Shown here one piece after another: positions 15,301 to 22,413 of a stretch of 64,000 nucleotides of DNA. The DNA is from Lachnospiraceae bacterium. Lineage in GTDB: Bacteria > Bacillota > Clostridia > Lachnospirales > Lachnospiraceae. The position numbers and the translations under genes are program-made. A model generated the notes under the pieces. It saw nothing but the letters and a program-made list of their open reading frames with translations. It did no database searches and was not told the origin of the DNA. The stretch is taken from the NCBI GenBank assembly GCA_017620155.1, contig JAFZQY010000085.1:1-64000 (forward strand), in the 5' to 3' direction. How positions within the stretch are numbered: the first letter of the stretch is position 1; each line of letters begins with the position of its first letter.

Positions 15301-16378
15301 CAGAACATCCTCAAGCGGTTCATCAACAAGCTCCAGGACCGGATCTTCAAGTTCTTCGGGTTCAACAAGCGGCAGAACAGGATCAGGCTCAAGAACAGGC
15401 AGCTCGTCAGGATCATCGGCATCGAATGCTGCAGCAGAGGCTAAGCCTCCGTTCATAGAAGGATTCCCGGATGTCAGCGGATGGGATGCGATTTCACTTC
15501 GCATATCCGGTACCTCAACAGGTGATTCGGTACCGATCTACATGAACGGCACGACTGAGGTCCCCGCATCCCTGCTCAATAATCTGAAGGATGACAATGT
15601 TACCGTTGTATTCGATATGGGCAACAGTGTTAAGTGGAATGTAAACGGTATGTGCATCCTGAACGAGGTGACCGACGCGGTTGATTTTGGAATCCTGACC
15701 AATACCAATACGATCCCTGCAGAGCTGGCTGATCAAATATCCGCAACGGATTACAAGCTTCAGCTGGGTCTGGCCCAGGACGGCGACTACGGATGTGCGC
15801 CGATACTTTCACTTAATCTTGGCAGCAATAATGAAGGTCTGCATGCAAACCTCTTCAGATACGATCCTGCAACCAACAGCCTTTCGTTTGTGACGGCTGA
15901 TGAGATCAGTGCTGACGGAACGGCTTCGCTCACATTCAGCGAAGGCGGCAATTATGTGATAGTGGTTGATAAGGATATACTTGCCAACGCTTCAGCTCAT
16001 CTGGATACACCTGCAGCAACCGCGACGGAGCCCGCTCCTGCAGAAGAGGGAACAAACCCTGTCAGCAATATCGCCGATCCTAACACCGTGACTGCATATG
16101 TTCAGTCACAGACTATAGAAGAGAACCATGTACCGAAGAGTGCAGCTGTAGCCAGACGTATGGTTGCTCCGGAGGTAAAGAAAGGCGTTAGGCTGTTCTG
16201 GATCCTGCTTCTAGCCGGTTCGGCTGTGATCGGCGCTGTGACATTCCTTCTGATGAACAGACAGGACTTAAAGGCACGCGCATCAGCCCGTGCTTCGAGA
16301 AAAGCGCTTGATAAGAGCAATAAGAGTGTTAAGGCCATACAGAAGGCAAATAATAAGAAATTCAAGAAATATCTGTAA
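12389..16378 (+). CDS. Large repeat-containing surface protein (InlB/Flg_new and YDG/MBG-like repeats)
   Basis: This protein of about 1330 residues is predicted to sit on the cell surface. It has a basic N-terminus, one hydrophobic segment (about residues 43-62, LPIIFAIAVMVFVAVLGW), then two InlB-type repeats (VTVTFDANGGKW and HNFLGWYNS; VTFNSSNGG and YTFLGWYKEA). A long array of YDG/MBG-type beta repeats follows (DKTYDGTNSVAA, EKEYDGTTTARL, SGTSASNY-like units), then a Ser/Thr/Gly/Arg linker (about residues 945-1015), a globular region, a C-terminal TM helix (RLFWILLLAGSAVIGAVTFLL) and a Lys/Arg-rich tail. There is no LPXTG motif, so anchoring is by the membrane. Adhesion is likely from the architecture. 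GTG at 12377 and ATG at 12389 are both possible starts. Confidence 0.8.
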   Translation: MTEIMNGSTKKRVNKEWGIEEERYRRTAPDPSKPGRRFRKRDSLPIIFAIAVMVFVAVLGWHNSAKADGVTVTFDANGGKWTDETDPTQDIYIIETIMAENSLIRDLVSEVPNDPSWDGHNFLGWYNSSSEFIDANKYIFFTDENEISTGLIIYAGWGEPVSPPTPQTYTVTFNSSNGGVTPVTQPENLTDVPNGTTILAPTVPTADGYTFLGWYKEAECSNLWDFTTDTVDDNVELFAKWLLSPQVSITGWTYGDPENTPEVFGTGDVAYDGTTPNYEYYINSACTTKTNAANSGAASEGDVPVNAGNYWVKATVSATATFAAGEAISDFTISRRTLTVNNGITIDDKTYDGTNSVAASSIHYDAVALDNVADRDRIDATTYDNNKISVVVTDASFPSANVSNADVHVSINAFELTGTSASNYTKAGTGNQSYAEARIIPKEVTISGITAEKAYVEGSTDNTATLDFTDATISGVADSDKNNASKLSIDSSGASGEFADTSIGSNKNVTITGLALSGTSAANYSLPSTTTIKGTVYTTATPVVTITGSYTYSGYAITPSYSVTVNGRTLTKGTDFQEALSNNVNAGTATLTVSPVSGNAVYRFTRNETQNFTIGKTTLRAANVTLDNSSFLYDGNEHTVTPTVRFGTSVQNISGFTVTGATHIDADLYTVTITAKSENSNVTGSVEKQYIINPKTVTVTGITAREKEYDGTTTARLDCNNATIVGAVSRDDIKVKRASGSFVSRNAGNDIEVTISNIQLDGDDIDNYILDEAGSQQKAYANITRISVEPTVTVSPTSYKYSGTAITPKFTVSLDGAKLTANTEYTYEVTDNNGPGTGHLIVSCVDGGNYIFDQITKEFTITQSLKTSHTNKPTKLTASATAKTVGDVPLGVAGWEWEDPTEELPAAGKTLKATAVYKGSDADDYAESANTVTVTITVPKDSTASNSSSRTGSSTSSRSSTTTSSRTGTSSRTSSSGSSTSSRTGSSSSSGSTSGRTGSGSRTGSSSGSSASNAAAEAKPPFIEGFPDVSGWDAISLRISGTSTGDSVPIYMNGTTEVPASLLNNLKDDNVTVVFDMGNSVKWNVNGMCILNEVTDAVDFGILTNTNTIPAELADQISATDYKLQLGLAQDGDYGCAPILSLNLGSNNEGLHANLFRYDPATNSLSFVTADEISADGTASLTFSEGGNYVIVVDKDILANASAHLDTPAATATEPAPAEEGTNPVSNIADPNTVTAYVQSQTIEENHVPKSAAVARRMVAPEVKKGVRLFWILLLAGSAVIGAVTFLLMNRQDLKARASARASRKALDKSNKSVKAIQKANNKKFKKYL
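15215..15432 (+). repeat. Low-complexity Ser/Thr/Gly/Arg linker repeat
   Basis: Within the surface-protein gene, short degenerate units encoding SSSRTGS, SSTTTSSRTGTS and similar are repeated about ten times. Such arrays can change copy number by slipped replication and probably encode a flexible stalk between the repeat array and the C-terminal domain. Confidence 0.75.
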
Positions 16379-16419
16379 ATATATGTGAAGCGGAGGCTTC
16401 GGAATGGAGGATGAGCAAA

Positions 16420-16638
16420 ATGGATGTAGATGTAAAGGCAATGATCGACAAGGTGGTAGATAAGGCTAAGAGTGATCCCAAGTTTATGGAAGAACTCAAG
16501 AAGGATCCTGAGAAGGCCATCGAATCTGTTATCGGAATGGATATTCCCGACGGAGTAGCAGATAAGGTACTTGCTTCTGTGAAGGGTGCCGATGCCCTTG
16601 ACAAGGTATCCGGCGTTCTTGATATGTTCAAGAAGTGA
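16420..16638 (+). CDS. Small helical protein resembling an NHLP-type leader region
   Basis: This acidic/basic helical protein has 72 residues (75 if ATG at 16411 is used). Its middle, FMEELKKDPEKAIESVIGMDIPDGV, has the spacing of nitrile-hydratase-like leader peptides (F..LL.DP..AL....G..IP.GV) that precede RiPP natural products. The rest, VKGADALDKVSGVLDMFKK, is amphipathic and lacks a Cys/Ser/Thr-rich core. No RiPP-modifying enzyme lies nearby, so a precursor role is not supported beyond this similarity. GGAGG at 16406-16410 directly abuts the ATG at 16411 and is nine bases from the ATG at 16420, hence the chosen start. A strong terminator follows. Confidence 0.65.
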   Translation: MDVDVKAMIDKVVDKAKSDPKFMEELKKDPEKAIESVIGMDIPDGVADKVLASVKGADALDKVSGVLDMFKK

Positions 16639-16666
16639 TTCTGATATAAACGAAACAGAGCATAAG

Positions 16667-16700
16667 AAAACAGGAGACTTGAAAAAGTCTCCTGTTTTTT
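16667..16700. terminator. Bidirectional intrinsic terminator
   Basis: A 14-bp perfect stem (AAAACAGGAGACTT at 16667-16680 with its complement at 16685-16698) around GAAA gives a T-tract on both strands. It ends the NHLP-like gene on the + strand and rpmB on the minus strand. Confidence 0.9.
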
Positions 16701-16725
16701 ACTTGGTTATTAACACGAATTCAGA

Positions 16726-16911
16726 TCAAGCGCGCTCTACAAGTCCGGATCTTAAGCATGAAGTACATACATGCATTCTCTTGGCTCCGCCGTTCACTTT
16801 GCATTTAACCTTCTGAACGTTGGAGTTCCAGATTCTGTTAGATCTTCTATGGGAATGGCTGACGTTGTTTCCGAAGTGAGCGCCCTTGCCACATATATCA
16901 CATTTAGCCAT
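16726..16911 (-). CDS. rpmB: 50S ribosomal protein L28 (bL28)
   Basis: This 61-residue protein matches bL28: MAKCDICGKGAHFGNNVSHS, then SNRIWNSNVQKVK, and a C-terminal HVCTSCLRSG. Both CxxC pairs (residues 4-7 and near 52-55) are present, so this is the zinc-binding (C+) form. The protein binds 23S rRNA in the large subunit. AAAGGAGG precedes the ATG at 16909-16911; upstream in-frame ATGs lie in the promoter region and are rejected. It is a monocistronic minus-strand gene, divergent from the asp23-like gene as in many Firmicutes. Confidence 0.95.
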   Translation of the reverse strand: MAKCDICGKGAHFGNNVSHSHRRSNRIWNSNVQKVKCKVNGGAKRMHVCTSCLRSGLVERA

Positions 16912-16957
16912 GATGACACCTCCTTTATCTGGTATCTTTTTGAAACGCAACATTGAT

Positions 16958-16986
16958 ATATTATCAGACTTGGGTGAATAATGCAA
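16958..16986 (-). promoter_or_regulatory. rpmB promoter
   Basis: On the minus strand, TTGCAT (16981-16986) and TAATAT (16958-16963) are separated by exactly 17 bases. Transcription would start near 16951, about 40 bases before the rpmB ATG. Confidence 0.65.
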
Positions 16987-17028
16987 CAATTAATTTAGTA
17001 TATATAACTTCCTTTTTCACGAAAGAGA

Positions 17029-17037
17029 TGATACAAT
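17029..17037 (+). promoter_or_regulatory. Extended -10 promoter of the asp23-fakA-recG unit
   Basis: TGA followed by TACAAT forms an extended -10 element; the -35 region (TTCCTT, 17 bases upstream) is weak. The predicted start near 17044 leaves about 50 bases before the ATG at 17095. Confidence 0.45.
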
Positions 17038-17094
17038 ACTAAATAAATTTTGATATTAAAAGTTTTTTGAGTAATTTAGAAAGGATCGGTGCAT

Positions 17095-17454
17095 ATGAAG
17101 AAATCTTCAATGGATACACATTTGGGTAATATAGAGATTCAGAATGATGTCATCGGCCAGTATGCGGGAGCCATTGCTACAGAGTGCTTCGGCATAGTAG
17201 GCATGGCAGGCATCAATGTGAGAGACGGCCTGGTCAAGATGCTCAAGATGGACAACTTAAACCGCGGCGTCGGCGTAACTCTTGAGAACAATAAACTGAA
17301 ACTTGATCTGCATATAATCGTGGCATACGGCGTGAGCATCATGGCCGTATCCGAGAATCTGATCAGCGAGATCAAGTACAAGGTTGAGGAGTTCGTAGGC
17401 ATAGAAGTAGAGAAGATCAACGTTTTCGTCGAAGGCGTTAAGGTCATCGACTGA
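17095..17454 (+). CDS. Asp23/Gls24 family envelope stress protein
   Basis: This 119-residue protein is of the Asp23 (YloU-like) family: GNIEIQNDVIGQYAGAIATE at the N-terminus, then VGMAGINVRDG, and LHIIVAYGVSIMAVSENLISEIKYKVEE in the C-terminal half. Family members are abundant membrane-associated proteins linked to cell-wall stress in Staphylococcus. Position directly before fakA is the standard Firmicute order (YloU-YloV in Bacillus). The ATG at 17095 is chosen because AAAGGA at 17080-17085 is correctly spaced; GTG at 17089 is in frame but too close to it. Confidence 0.88.
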   Translation: MKKSSMDTHLGNIEIQNDVIGQYAGAIATECFGIVGMAGINVRDGLVKMLKMDNLNRGVGVTLENNKLKLDLHIIVAYGVSIMAVSENLISEIKYKVEEFVGIEVEKINVFVEGVKVID

Positions 17455-17466
17455 GGAGGATAAACA

Positions 17467-19170
17467 GTGAGTGAAACATCGCTTGACGCAAAACAGATAG
17501 CCGCCATGTTCGTGGCCGGTGCCAGACGACTGGAATCACAGAAAGAGATCATCAACGAACTGAATGTGTTCCCTGTTCCCGATGGTGATACCGGTACCAA
17601 CATGACACTTACCATAGTATCGGCTGCAGATGACGTATCAGGCCTTTATTCCACAGGAGACATCTCGATGGAGAGCCTGTGCAAGGCCATTTCTTCAGGA
17701 TCCTTAAGAGGCGCCAGAGGAAATTCGGGCGTTATCCTTTCGCAGCTTTTCAGGGGCTTTACCAAGGTCGCCAAGAAGATCGACGGCGAACTGGATGCTT
17801 CGACGCTTGCAGAAGCGTGCGATAAGGCTGTAGAGACCGCATACAAGGCAGTCATGAAGCCCAAGGAAGGAACGATCCTGACCGTGTCCCGTGCCGTATC
17901 CGAGAAGGTATCGGATCTCGTGGATTCCGGTGAGACAGATATGAAGACGATCATCGAGGGTGCTATCGCAGCCGGAGATGAGATGCTTCTCAAGACTCCC
18001 GAGATGCTTCCGGTCCTTAAGCAGGCCGGCGTTGTGGATTCCGGCGGACAGGGTCTTATGGAAGTCCTTCACGGAGCATATGACGCATTCTGCGGCAAGG
18101 AGGTAGACTTTTCGCCCATCACTTCAGGAGGCTCCAAGAAAAAGCCCGAAACCGCGACGGCTGAACCTCCGAAGCTTAAGTTCCTCTACTGTACGGAGTA
18201 TAATATCCGACTCAAGGAGAACTTTAATTTCAATGTAAAGCTTGAACTGGATTACAAGACATATCTTGAGTCCATCGGTGATTCCATAGTCGTAGTAACC
18301 GATGAGAATATCGTTAAGGTTCATGTACATACCAACGATCCCGGCATGGCTCTCCAGAGAGCTCTTAAGTACGGTCAGCTCGACAAGGTTAAGATCGAGA
18401 ACCTTCTGCTTGAAGAAGAAGGCAAGATCGCCAGAGCTCATGAACATATCGAGGAGAAGATGAGCGGCAAGATCGCGGAAGAACCCGCTACCAAAGCCGA
18501 TGAACCCCGCAAGGATATCGGATTCATCGCTGTATCGGTCGGCGAGGGCATCAACGAGATTTTCTCAAGCCTGGGCGTAGATATGATCATCGCAGGCGGA
18601 CAGACCATGAACCCTTCAACCGAAGACATGCTCAACGCCATCGACAAGATCAATGCCGATCATATCTTCATTCTTCCGAACAACAAGAACATCGTTCTCG
18701 CTGCTCAGCAGGCCGCAAACATGACCGAGGATAAGGATATCATCGTAATCCCGACCAAATCGGTTCCTCAGGGCATCGCTGCTATGGTTTCCTACATGCC
18801 TGATACCTCTGCGGAAGAAAATGCGAACATCATGACCGAGCAGATCGGTCTGGTCAAGACAGGACAGGTAACATATGCTGTAAGAGACACGGTCATTGAT
18901 GATAAAGAGATCAAGGAAAACGACTTCATGGGCATCGGCGATTCGGGCATCCTCGCGGTCGGAACCGATAAGACGGAAGTGACGATCGAGATGGTAGATG
19001 CGATGATCGATGATTCGTCCGAACTCATCAGCGTTTACTATGGTGAAGATGTGGATGAGGCTACTGCAAACAAACTTGCTGAAGAACTGTCGGCTAAGTA
19101 CAGCGGACAGGATGTAGAGCTTCAGTTCGGCGGACAGCCCGTATACTCATACATCATTTCTGTTGAATAA
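17467..19170 (+). CDS. fakA: Fatty acid kinase catalytic subunit FakA-like (DAK2/YloV family)
   Basis: This 567-residue protein has an N-terminal DAK2 (DhaL-type) kinase domain with the Mg-ATP motif NVFPVPDGDTGTNM and SSGSLRGARGNSGVILSQL, then a central domain with VVVTDENIVKVHVHTNDPG, and a C-terminal domain with FILPNNKNIVLAAQQAA. This is the full FakA layout and length. FakA phosphorylates fatty acids presented by FakB (DegV-family) proteins, feeding exogenous fatty acids into phospholipid synthesis. No fakB lies in the window, which is normal. GTG at 17467 is the start, preceded by GAGGA. It is 12 bases after the asp23-like gene and clearly co-transcribed. Confidence 0.9.
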   Translation: MSETSLDAKQIAAMFVAGARRLESQKEIINELNVFPVPDGDTGTNMTLTIVSAADDVSGLYSTGDISMESLCKAISSGSLRGARGNSGVILSQLFRGFTKVAKKIDGELDASTLAEACDKAVETAYKAVMKPKEGTILTVSRAVSEKVSDLVDSGETDMKTIIEGAIAAGDEMLLKTPEMLPVLKQAGVVDSGGQGLMEVLHGAYDAFCGKEVDFSPITSGGSKKKPETATAEPPKLKFLYCTEYNIRLKENFNFNVKLELDYKTYLESIGDSIVVVTDENIVKVHVHTNDPGMALQRALKYGQLDKVKIENLLLEEEGKIARAHEHIEEKMSGKIAEEPATKADEPRKDIGFIAVSVGEGINEIFSSLGVDMIIAGGQTMNPSTEDMLNAIDKINADHIFILPNNKNIVLAAQQAANMTEDKDIIVIPTKSVPQGIAAMVSYMPDTSAEENANIMTEQIGLVKTGQVTYAVRDTVIDDKEIKENDFMGIGDSGILAVGTDKTEVTIEMVDAMIDDSSELISVYYGEDVDEATANKLAEELSAKYSGQDVELQFGGQPVYSYIISVE

Positions 19171-19211
19171 GTGCACGTGATATGTGCTGAATTAATCCTT
19201 AAGTATTCAGT

Positions 19212-21182
19212 ATGAACATTACATCCATCAAGGGCATCGGTGAAAAAACTGCTGCCCTTTTTGATAAACTGAATATCGCCGATACCGGCGATCTGCTGAA
19301 GTTTTTTCCGATGGAATACGATCTCTTCGGCGAGATTGTAACAATCGATAAGCTGAAAGAGGGCGAGACCGCGGCAGTAAAGGTTTACATAACATCAAAT
19401 CCCCTCGTAAGAAGGATCCGGTCGCTCAGCATCCTGTCATTCAATGTATCCGACGGACACGGCGAGATGAACATCGTCTATTTCAACGCTCCCTACCTGC
19501 GTAATTCCATTAAGCAGGGAGAAGAGTGCGTGTTCAGAGGGCGCGTGACGAAGCGCGGAAACAGATTTTCTTTCAACAATCCCAGGAAATATAAGATAGA
19601 AGATTATATGAAGCTGGCAGGGACCAGACAGCCCATTTATCACACGACCAAGGGCTTAAGCTCATCTGCCATACAGAAGGCCGTAAGGAATGCTTACGAG
19701 GCCGAGATCATGGGCGGAGCGGAGTATCCATCCTCACCTCTTTATGATACGCTGCCTTCGGATATCATAGAAAAAAGAGGCCTGATGACCTACAGCGAAG
19801 CCATCAGGAATATCCATATGCCGGGTGATGATGAGATGCTTATCCGCGCGCGCACCAGGCTTGCTTACCAGGAATTCTATGAATATATCCTGAACATGTC
19901 GCGCTTAGGTACGCATAAGGAGAAGAATCCGCACCCTATGATCGAAGTATCCGATACGGTGCGGCTTATAGAGAAACTTCCCTATAAGCTTACGCCCGAT
20001 CAGCTCGAAGTATGGAATACCATAAAGAATGACCTGACATCAGATATACGCATGATGCGCCTAGTACAGGGAGATGTCGGATCGGGCAAGACGATCGTTG
20101 CGATATTAGCGCTTCTCATGTGCGTATCAAACGGTTTCCAGGGAGCACTCATGGCTCCTACGGAAGTTCTCGCCATGCAGCATTTTGAGACCGTGAGCGG
20201 GATGACGAAAGAATATGGTCTGCCTTTTAATCCGGTGCTTCTGACAGGTCAGATCAAGGGTAAGGCCAGGAATGAGATCCTGGAGTCTGTCAGGACGGGA
20301 GAGGTCAATCTCATCATCGGTACGCATGCACTTTTCCAGAGCGGCGTGGACTATAAGGATCTGGGCCTCGTAGTGACCGATGAACAGCACAGATTCGGCG
20401 TACTCCAGAGAGAAGCTTTTGCGGAAAAGGGCATAAAGCCGGCAGTTCTCATAATGTCGGCGACTCCGATCCCTAGAACGCTTGCTATGATCCTCTACGG
20501 GGACTTAGAGGTCAGCACGATCCATACGATGCCCGAGGGCAGGATGCCCATCAAAAACTGCGTAGTGGATACTTCCTACAGACCTACGGCGTACAAGTTT
20601 GTAACAGATCAGGTTAATGCCGGCAATCAGGTTTATATAATCTGTCCGCAGGTTGACAGCGGGGAACTGGTAGGTGTGGAGAATGTCACGGAATACAGCG
20701 AGGAGCTTAAGGCTACTCTGCCGGCATCCATCCGTATAGGCATGCTTCACGGACAGATGGCTCCCGCCAAAAGAGATCAGGTGATGGATGAGTTCGCCCG
20801 TGGTAATATAGATGTATTGGTTGCGACCACTGTCGTAGAAGTCGGAGTCAATGTTCCGAATGCGACTCTCATGTATGTGGAGAACGCCGAGCGTTTCGGA
20901 CTGGCTCAGCTCCATCAGTTAAGAGGCCGTGTGGGCAGATCCGACAAGCAGAGCTACTGCATCTTCATGATGAATGAGGCTTCGGACCGTGCGAAAGAGA
21001 GACTGGAGATTCTTTCAAACTCCAATGACGGATTCGAGATAGCATCCGAGGACATGCGCCTTCGCGGTCCCGGAGACATATTCGGGATCAGACAGAGCGG
21101 AGACGTGATCTTCAGCATAGGCGATATATATCAGGATTCGGAACTGATCCTCTGGGCAAAAGAGGATGTCGGACAGATTTAG
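19212..21182 (+). CDS. recG: ATP-dependent DNA helicase RecG, short at the C-terminus
   Basis: This 656-residue RecG remodels stalled replication forks and branched DNA intermediates. The wedge/OB domain (about residues 1-230) includes ISIKGIGEKTAALF-type helix-hairpin and OB segments. Helicase motifs follow: Walker A GDVGSGKT, DEQH in VVTDEQHRFGV, MSATPIPRTLAM, VVEVGVNVPNA, and QLRGRVGRSDKQ. The TRG region (SEDMRLRGPGDIFGIRQSG) is intact. The protein stops after LWAKEDVGQI, about 35-40 residues before the usual end of RecG (around 680 in Bacillus). The next gene starts eight bases later. RecG downstream of fakA is a conserved Firmicute arrangement. Confidence 0.93.
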   Translation: MNITSIKGIGEKTAALFDKLNIADTGDLLKFFPMEYDLFGEIVTIDKLKEGETAAVKVYITSNPLVRRIRSLSILSFNVSDGHGEMNIVYFNAPYLRNSIKQGEECVFRGRVTKRGNRFSFNNPRKYKIEDYMKLAGTRQPIYHTTKGLSSSAIQKAVRNAYEAEIMGGAEYPSSPLYDTLPSDIIEKRGLMTYSEAIRNIHMPGDDEMLIRARTRLAYQEFYEYILNMSRLGTHKEKNPHPMIEVSDTVRLIEKLPYKLTPDQLEVWNTIKNDLTSDIRMMRLVQGDVGSGKTIVAILALLMCVSNGFQGALMAPTEVLAMQHFETVSGMTKEYGLPFNPVLLTGQIKGKARNEILESVRTGEVNLIIGTHALFQSGVDYKDLGLVVTDEQHRFGVLQREAFAEKGIKPAVLIMSATPIPRTLAMILYGDLEVSTIHTMPEGRMPIKNCVVDTSYRPTAYKFVTDQVNAGNQVYIICPQVDSGELVGVENVTEYSEELKATLPASIRIGMLHGQMAPAKRDQVMDEFARGNIDVLVATTVVEVGVNVPNATLMYVENAERFGLAQLHQLRGRVGRSDKQSYCIFMMNEASDRAKERLEILSNSNDGFEIASEDMRLRGPGDIFGIRQSGDVIFSIGDIYQDSELILWAKEDVGQI

Positions 21183-21189
21183 GGTTAAG

Positions 21190-22413
21190 ATGGCAGAGAA
21201 AAAGATTATCCTTATAACGGGCAATACCGAGACTCTTGGATATTTTTCCAAGCTGCTCGCAGTGTATCTGTGTGAAGCGGGGACAGATGTATTCATATGG
21301 GATATGCTCAGGCCCAGTGAGAGCATATCCGCGTTCGAAGCACTCCCGGATAAGGAAGAGTGGGTGCTCGTAACATTCAACTTCATCGGATTAAACGGCG
21401 AGGGACAGTTCGGCGACGGGTTATCCACGATATGGGAGACGAACGGAATACGGATCATCTCTATCATGGTCGATTCGCCGATATATTATTACAGGCAGCT
21501 GATACGCCGTACAGAAGGCCTGAGCGTAGCGTGCATCGACCGTAACCATGCATTATACGTTCGCAGATGGCATCCGTATATCGAGAATGTCTATTTCTGG
21601 CCTCTCTGCGGAAATGAGCCGATAGACGATCTCTGGCTTTCCCCCGGAGTGTGCACGGAGCCTCCGTACCTTGACCAATATATGAGACTGCCTGTATCGG
21701 AGCGGCCGATCGACATCATTTTCATAGCCAATTATGTTACAAGAGAGAGCATATATGACTCGATATCAGGCGCGGAACCCGAGTATCGGGATTTCCTTCA
21801 TGATATATGCGATCAGATGATCCGGACTCCATCGCTTCCTCTCGAGGATACACTTTATGAGCGTCTGCTGGCCGAATTCCCCGGAGAAAAAGAGGATGCA
21901 TACCCCGAGGCCATGTTCCATATGGTCTATGTCGATCTGTATGTAAGATCATATTTCAGATCCCGGACGGTAGCGCGCCTTGCTGATGCGGGTTATACTG
22001 TTCATTGTGTCGGTCAGGACTGGGATAAGCTTGACCTTGAGCATCCCGAGAATCTGATCCATTCCAGAGCGATGATGACGAGCGCAGACTGCCTGCGCGC
22101 TATAGAGAGGGCCAAGATATCTTTAAATGTCATGCCGCATTTCAAAGCGGGAGCTCATGACAGGGTATTCACCTCTATGCTCGCAGGATGCGTGTCTCTC
22201 ACGGATTCATCGGAATACCTCGATGAAGTGATCACGCCATGGGAAAACTACGCACCATATACGCTCGAGGATCCCGACAGCGTGTGTGAAGCGGCAGGAC
22301 GCATCCTTCGTGATTCCGATATTGCGCAGCAGATCGCCGATAACGGATGCGCGCTTGCGGCGAATTCCTTTACCTGGAAAAAGACCGCTGAATATATAGG
22401 TAGATTATTTTGA
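21190..22413 (+). CDS. CgeB-like glycosyltransferase (DUF3880 / Glyco_trans_1_2)
   Basis: This protein of about 407 residues has the layout of CgeB/DUF3880 proteins: an N-terminal Rossmann-like domain (KIILITGNTETLGYFSKLL, VFIWDML), a middle helical domain, and a C-terminal Glyco_trans_1_2-type domain with RAKISLNVMPHFKAGAHDRVFTSMLAGCVSLTD, where the HDRVF...GC segment corresponds to the donor-binding E/D region. Such proteins are thought to glycosylate spore-coat, flagellar or surface components; the target is unknown. No signal peptide, so it acts in the cytoplasm. The in-frame start at 21166 lies inside recG; ATG at 21190 is preferred. It overlaps the diguanylate cyclase gene by four bases. 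Confidence 0.8.
   Translation: MAEKKIILITGNTETLGYFSKLLAVYLCEAGTDVFIWDMLRPSESISAFEALPDKEEWVLVTFNFIGLNGEGQFGDGLSTIWETNGIRIISIMVDSPIYYYRQLIRRTEGLSVACIDRNHALYVRRWHPYIENVYFWPLCGNEPIDDLWLSPGVCTEPPYLDQYMRLPVSERPIDIIFIANYVTRESIYDSISGAEPEYRDFLHDICDQMIRTPSLPLEDTLYERLLAEFPGEKEDAYPEAMFHMVYVDLYVRSYFRSRTVARLADAGYTVHCVGQDWDKLDLEHPENLIHSRAMMTSADCLRAIERAKISLNVMPHFKAGAHDRVFTSMLAGCVSLTDSSEYLDEVITPWENYAPYTLEDPDSVCEAAGRILRDSDIAQQIADNGCALAANSFTWKKTAEYIGRLF

Noticed and set aside
15150..15504. Long open frames on both strands within the Ser/Thr/Gly linker
   Set aside because: They are by-products of low-complexity coding sequence and have no start signals.
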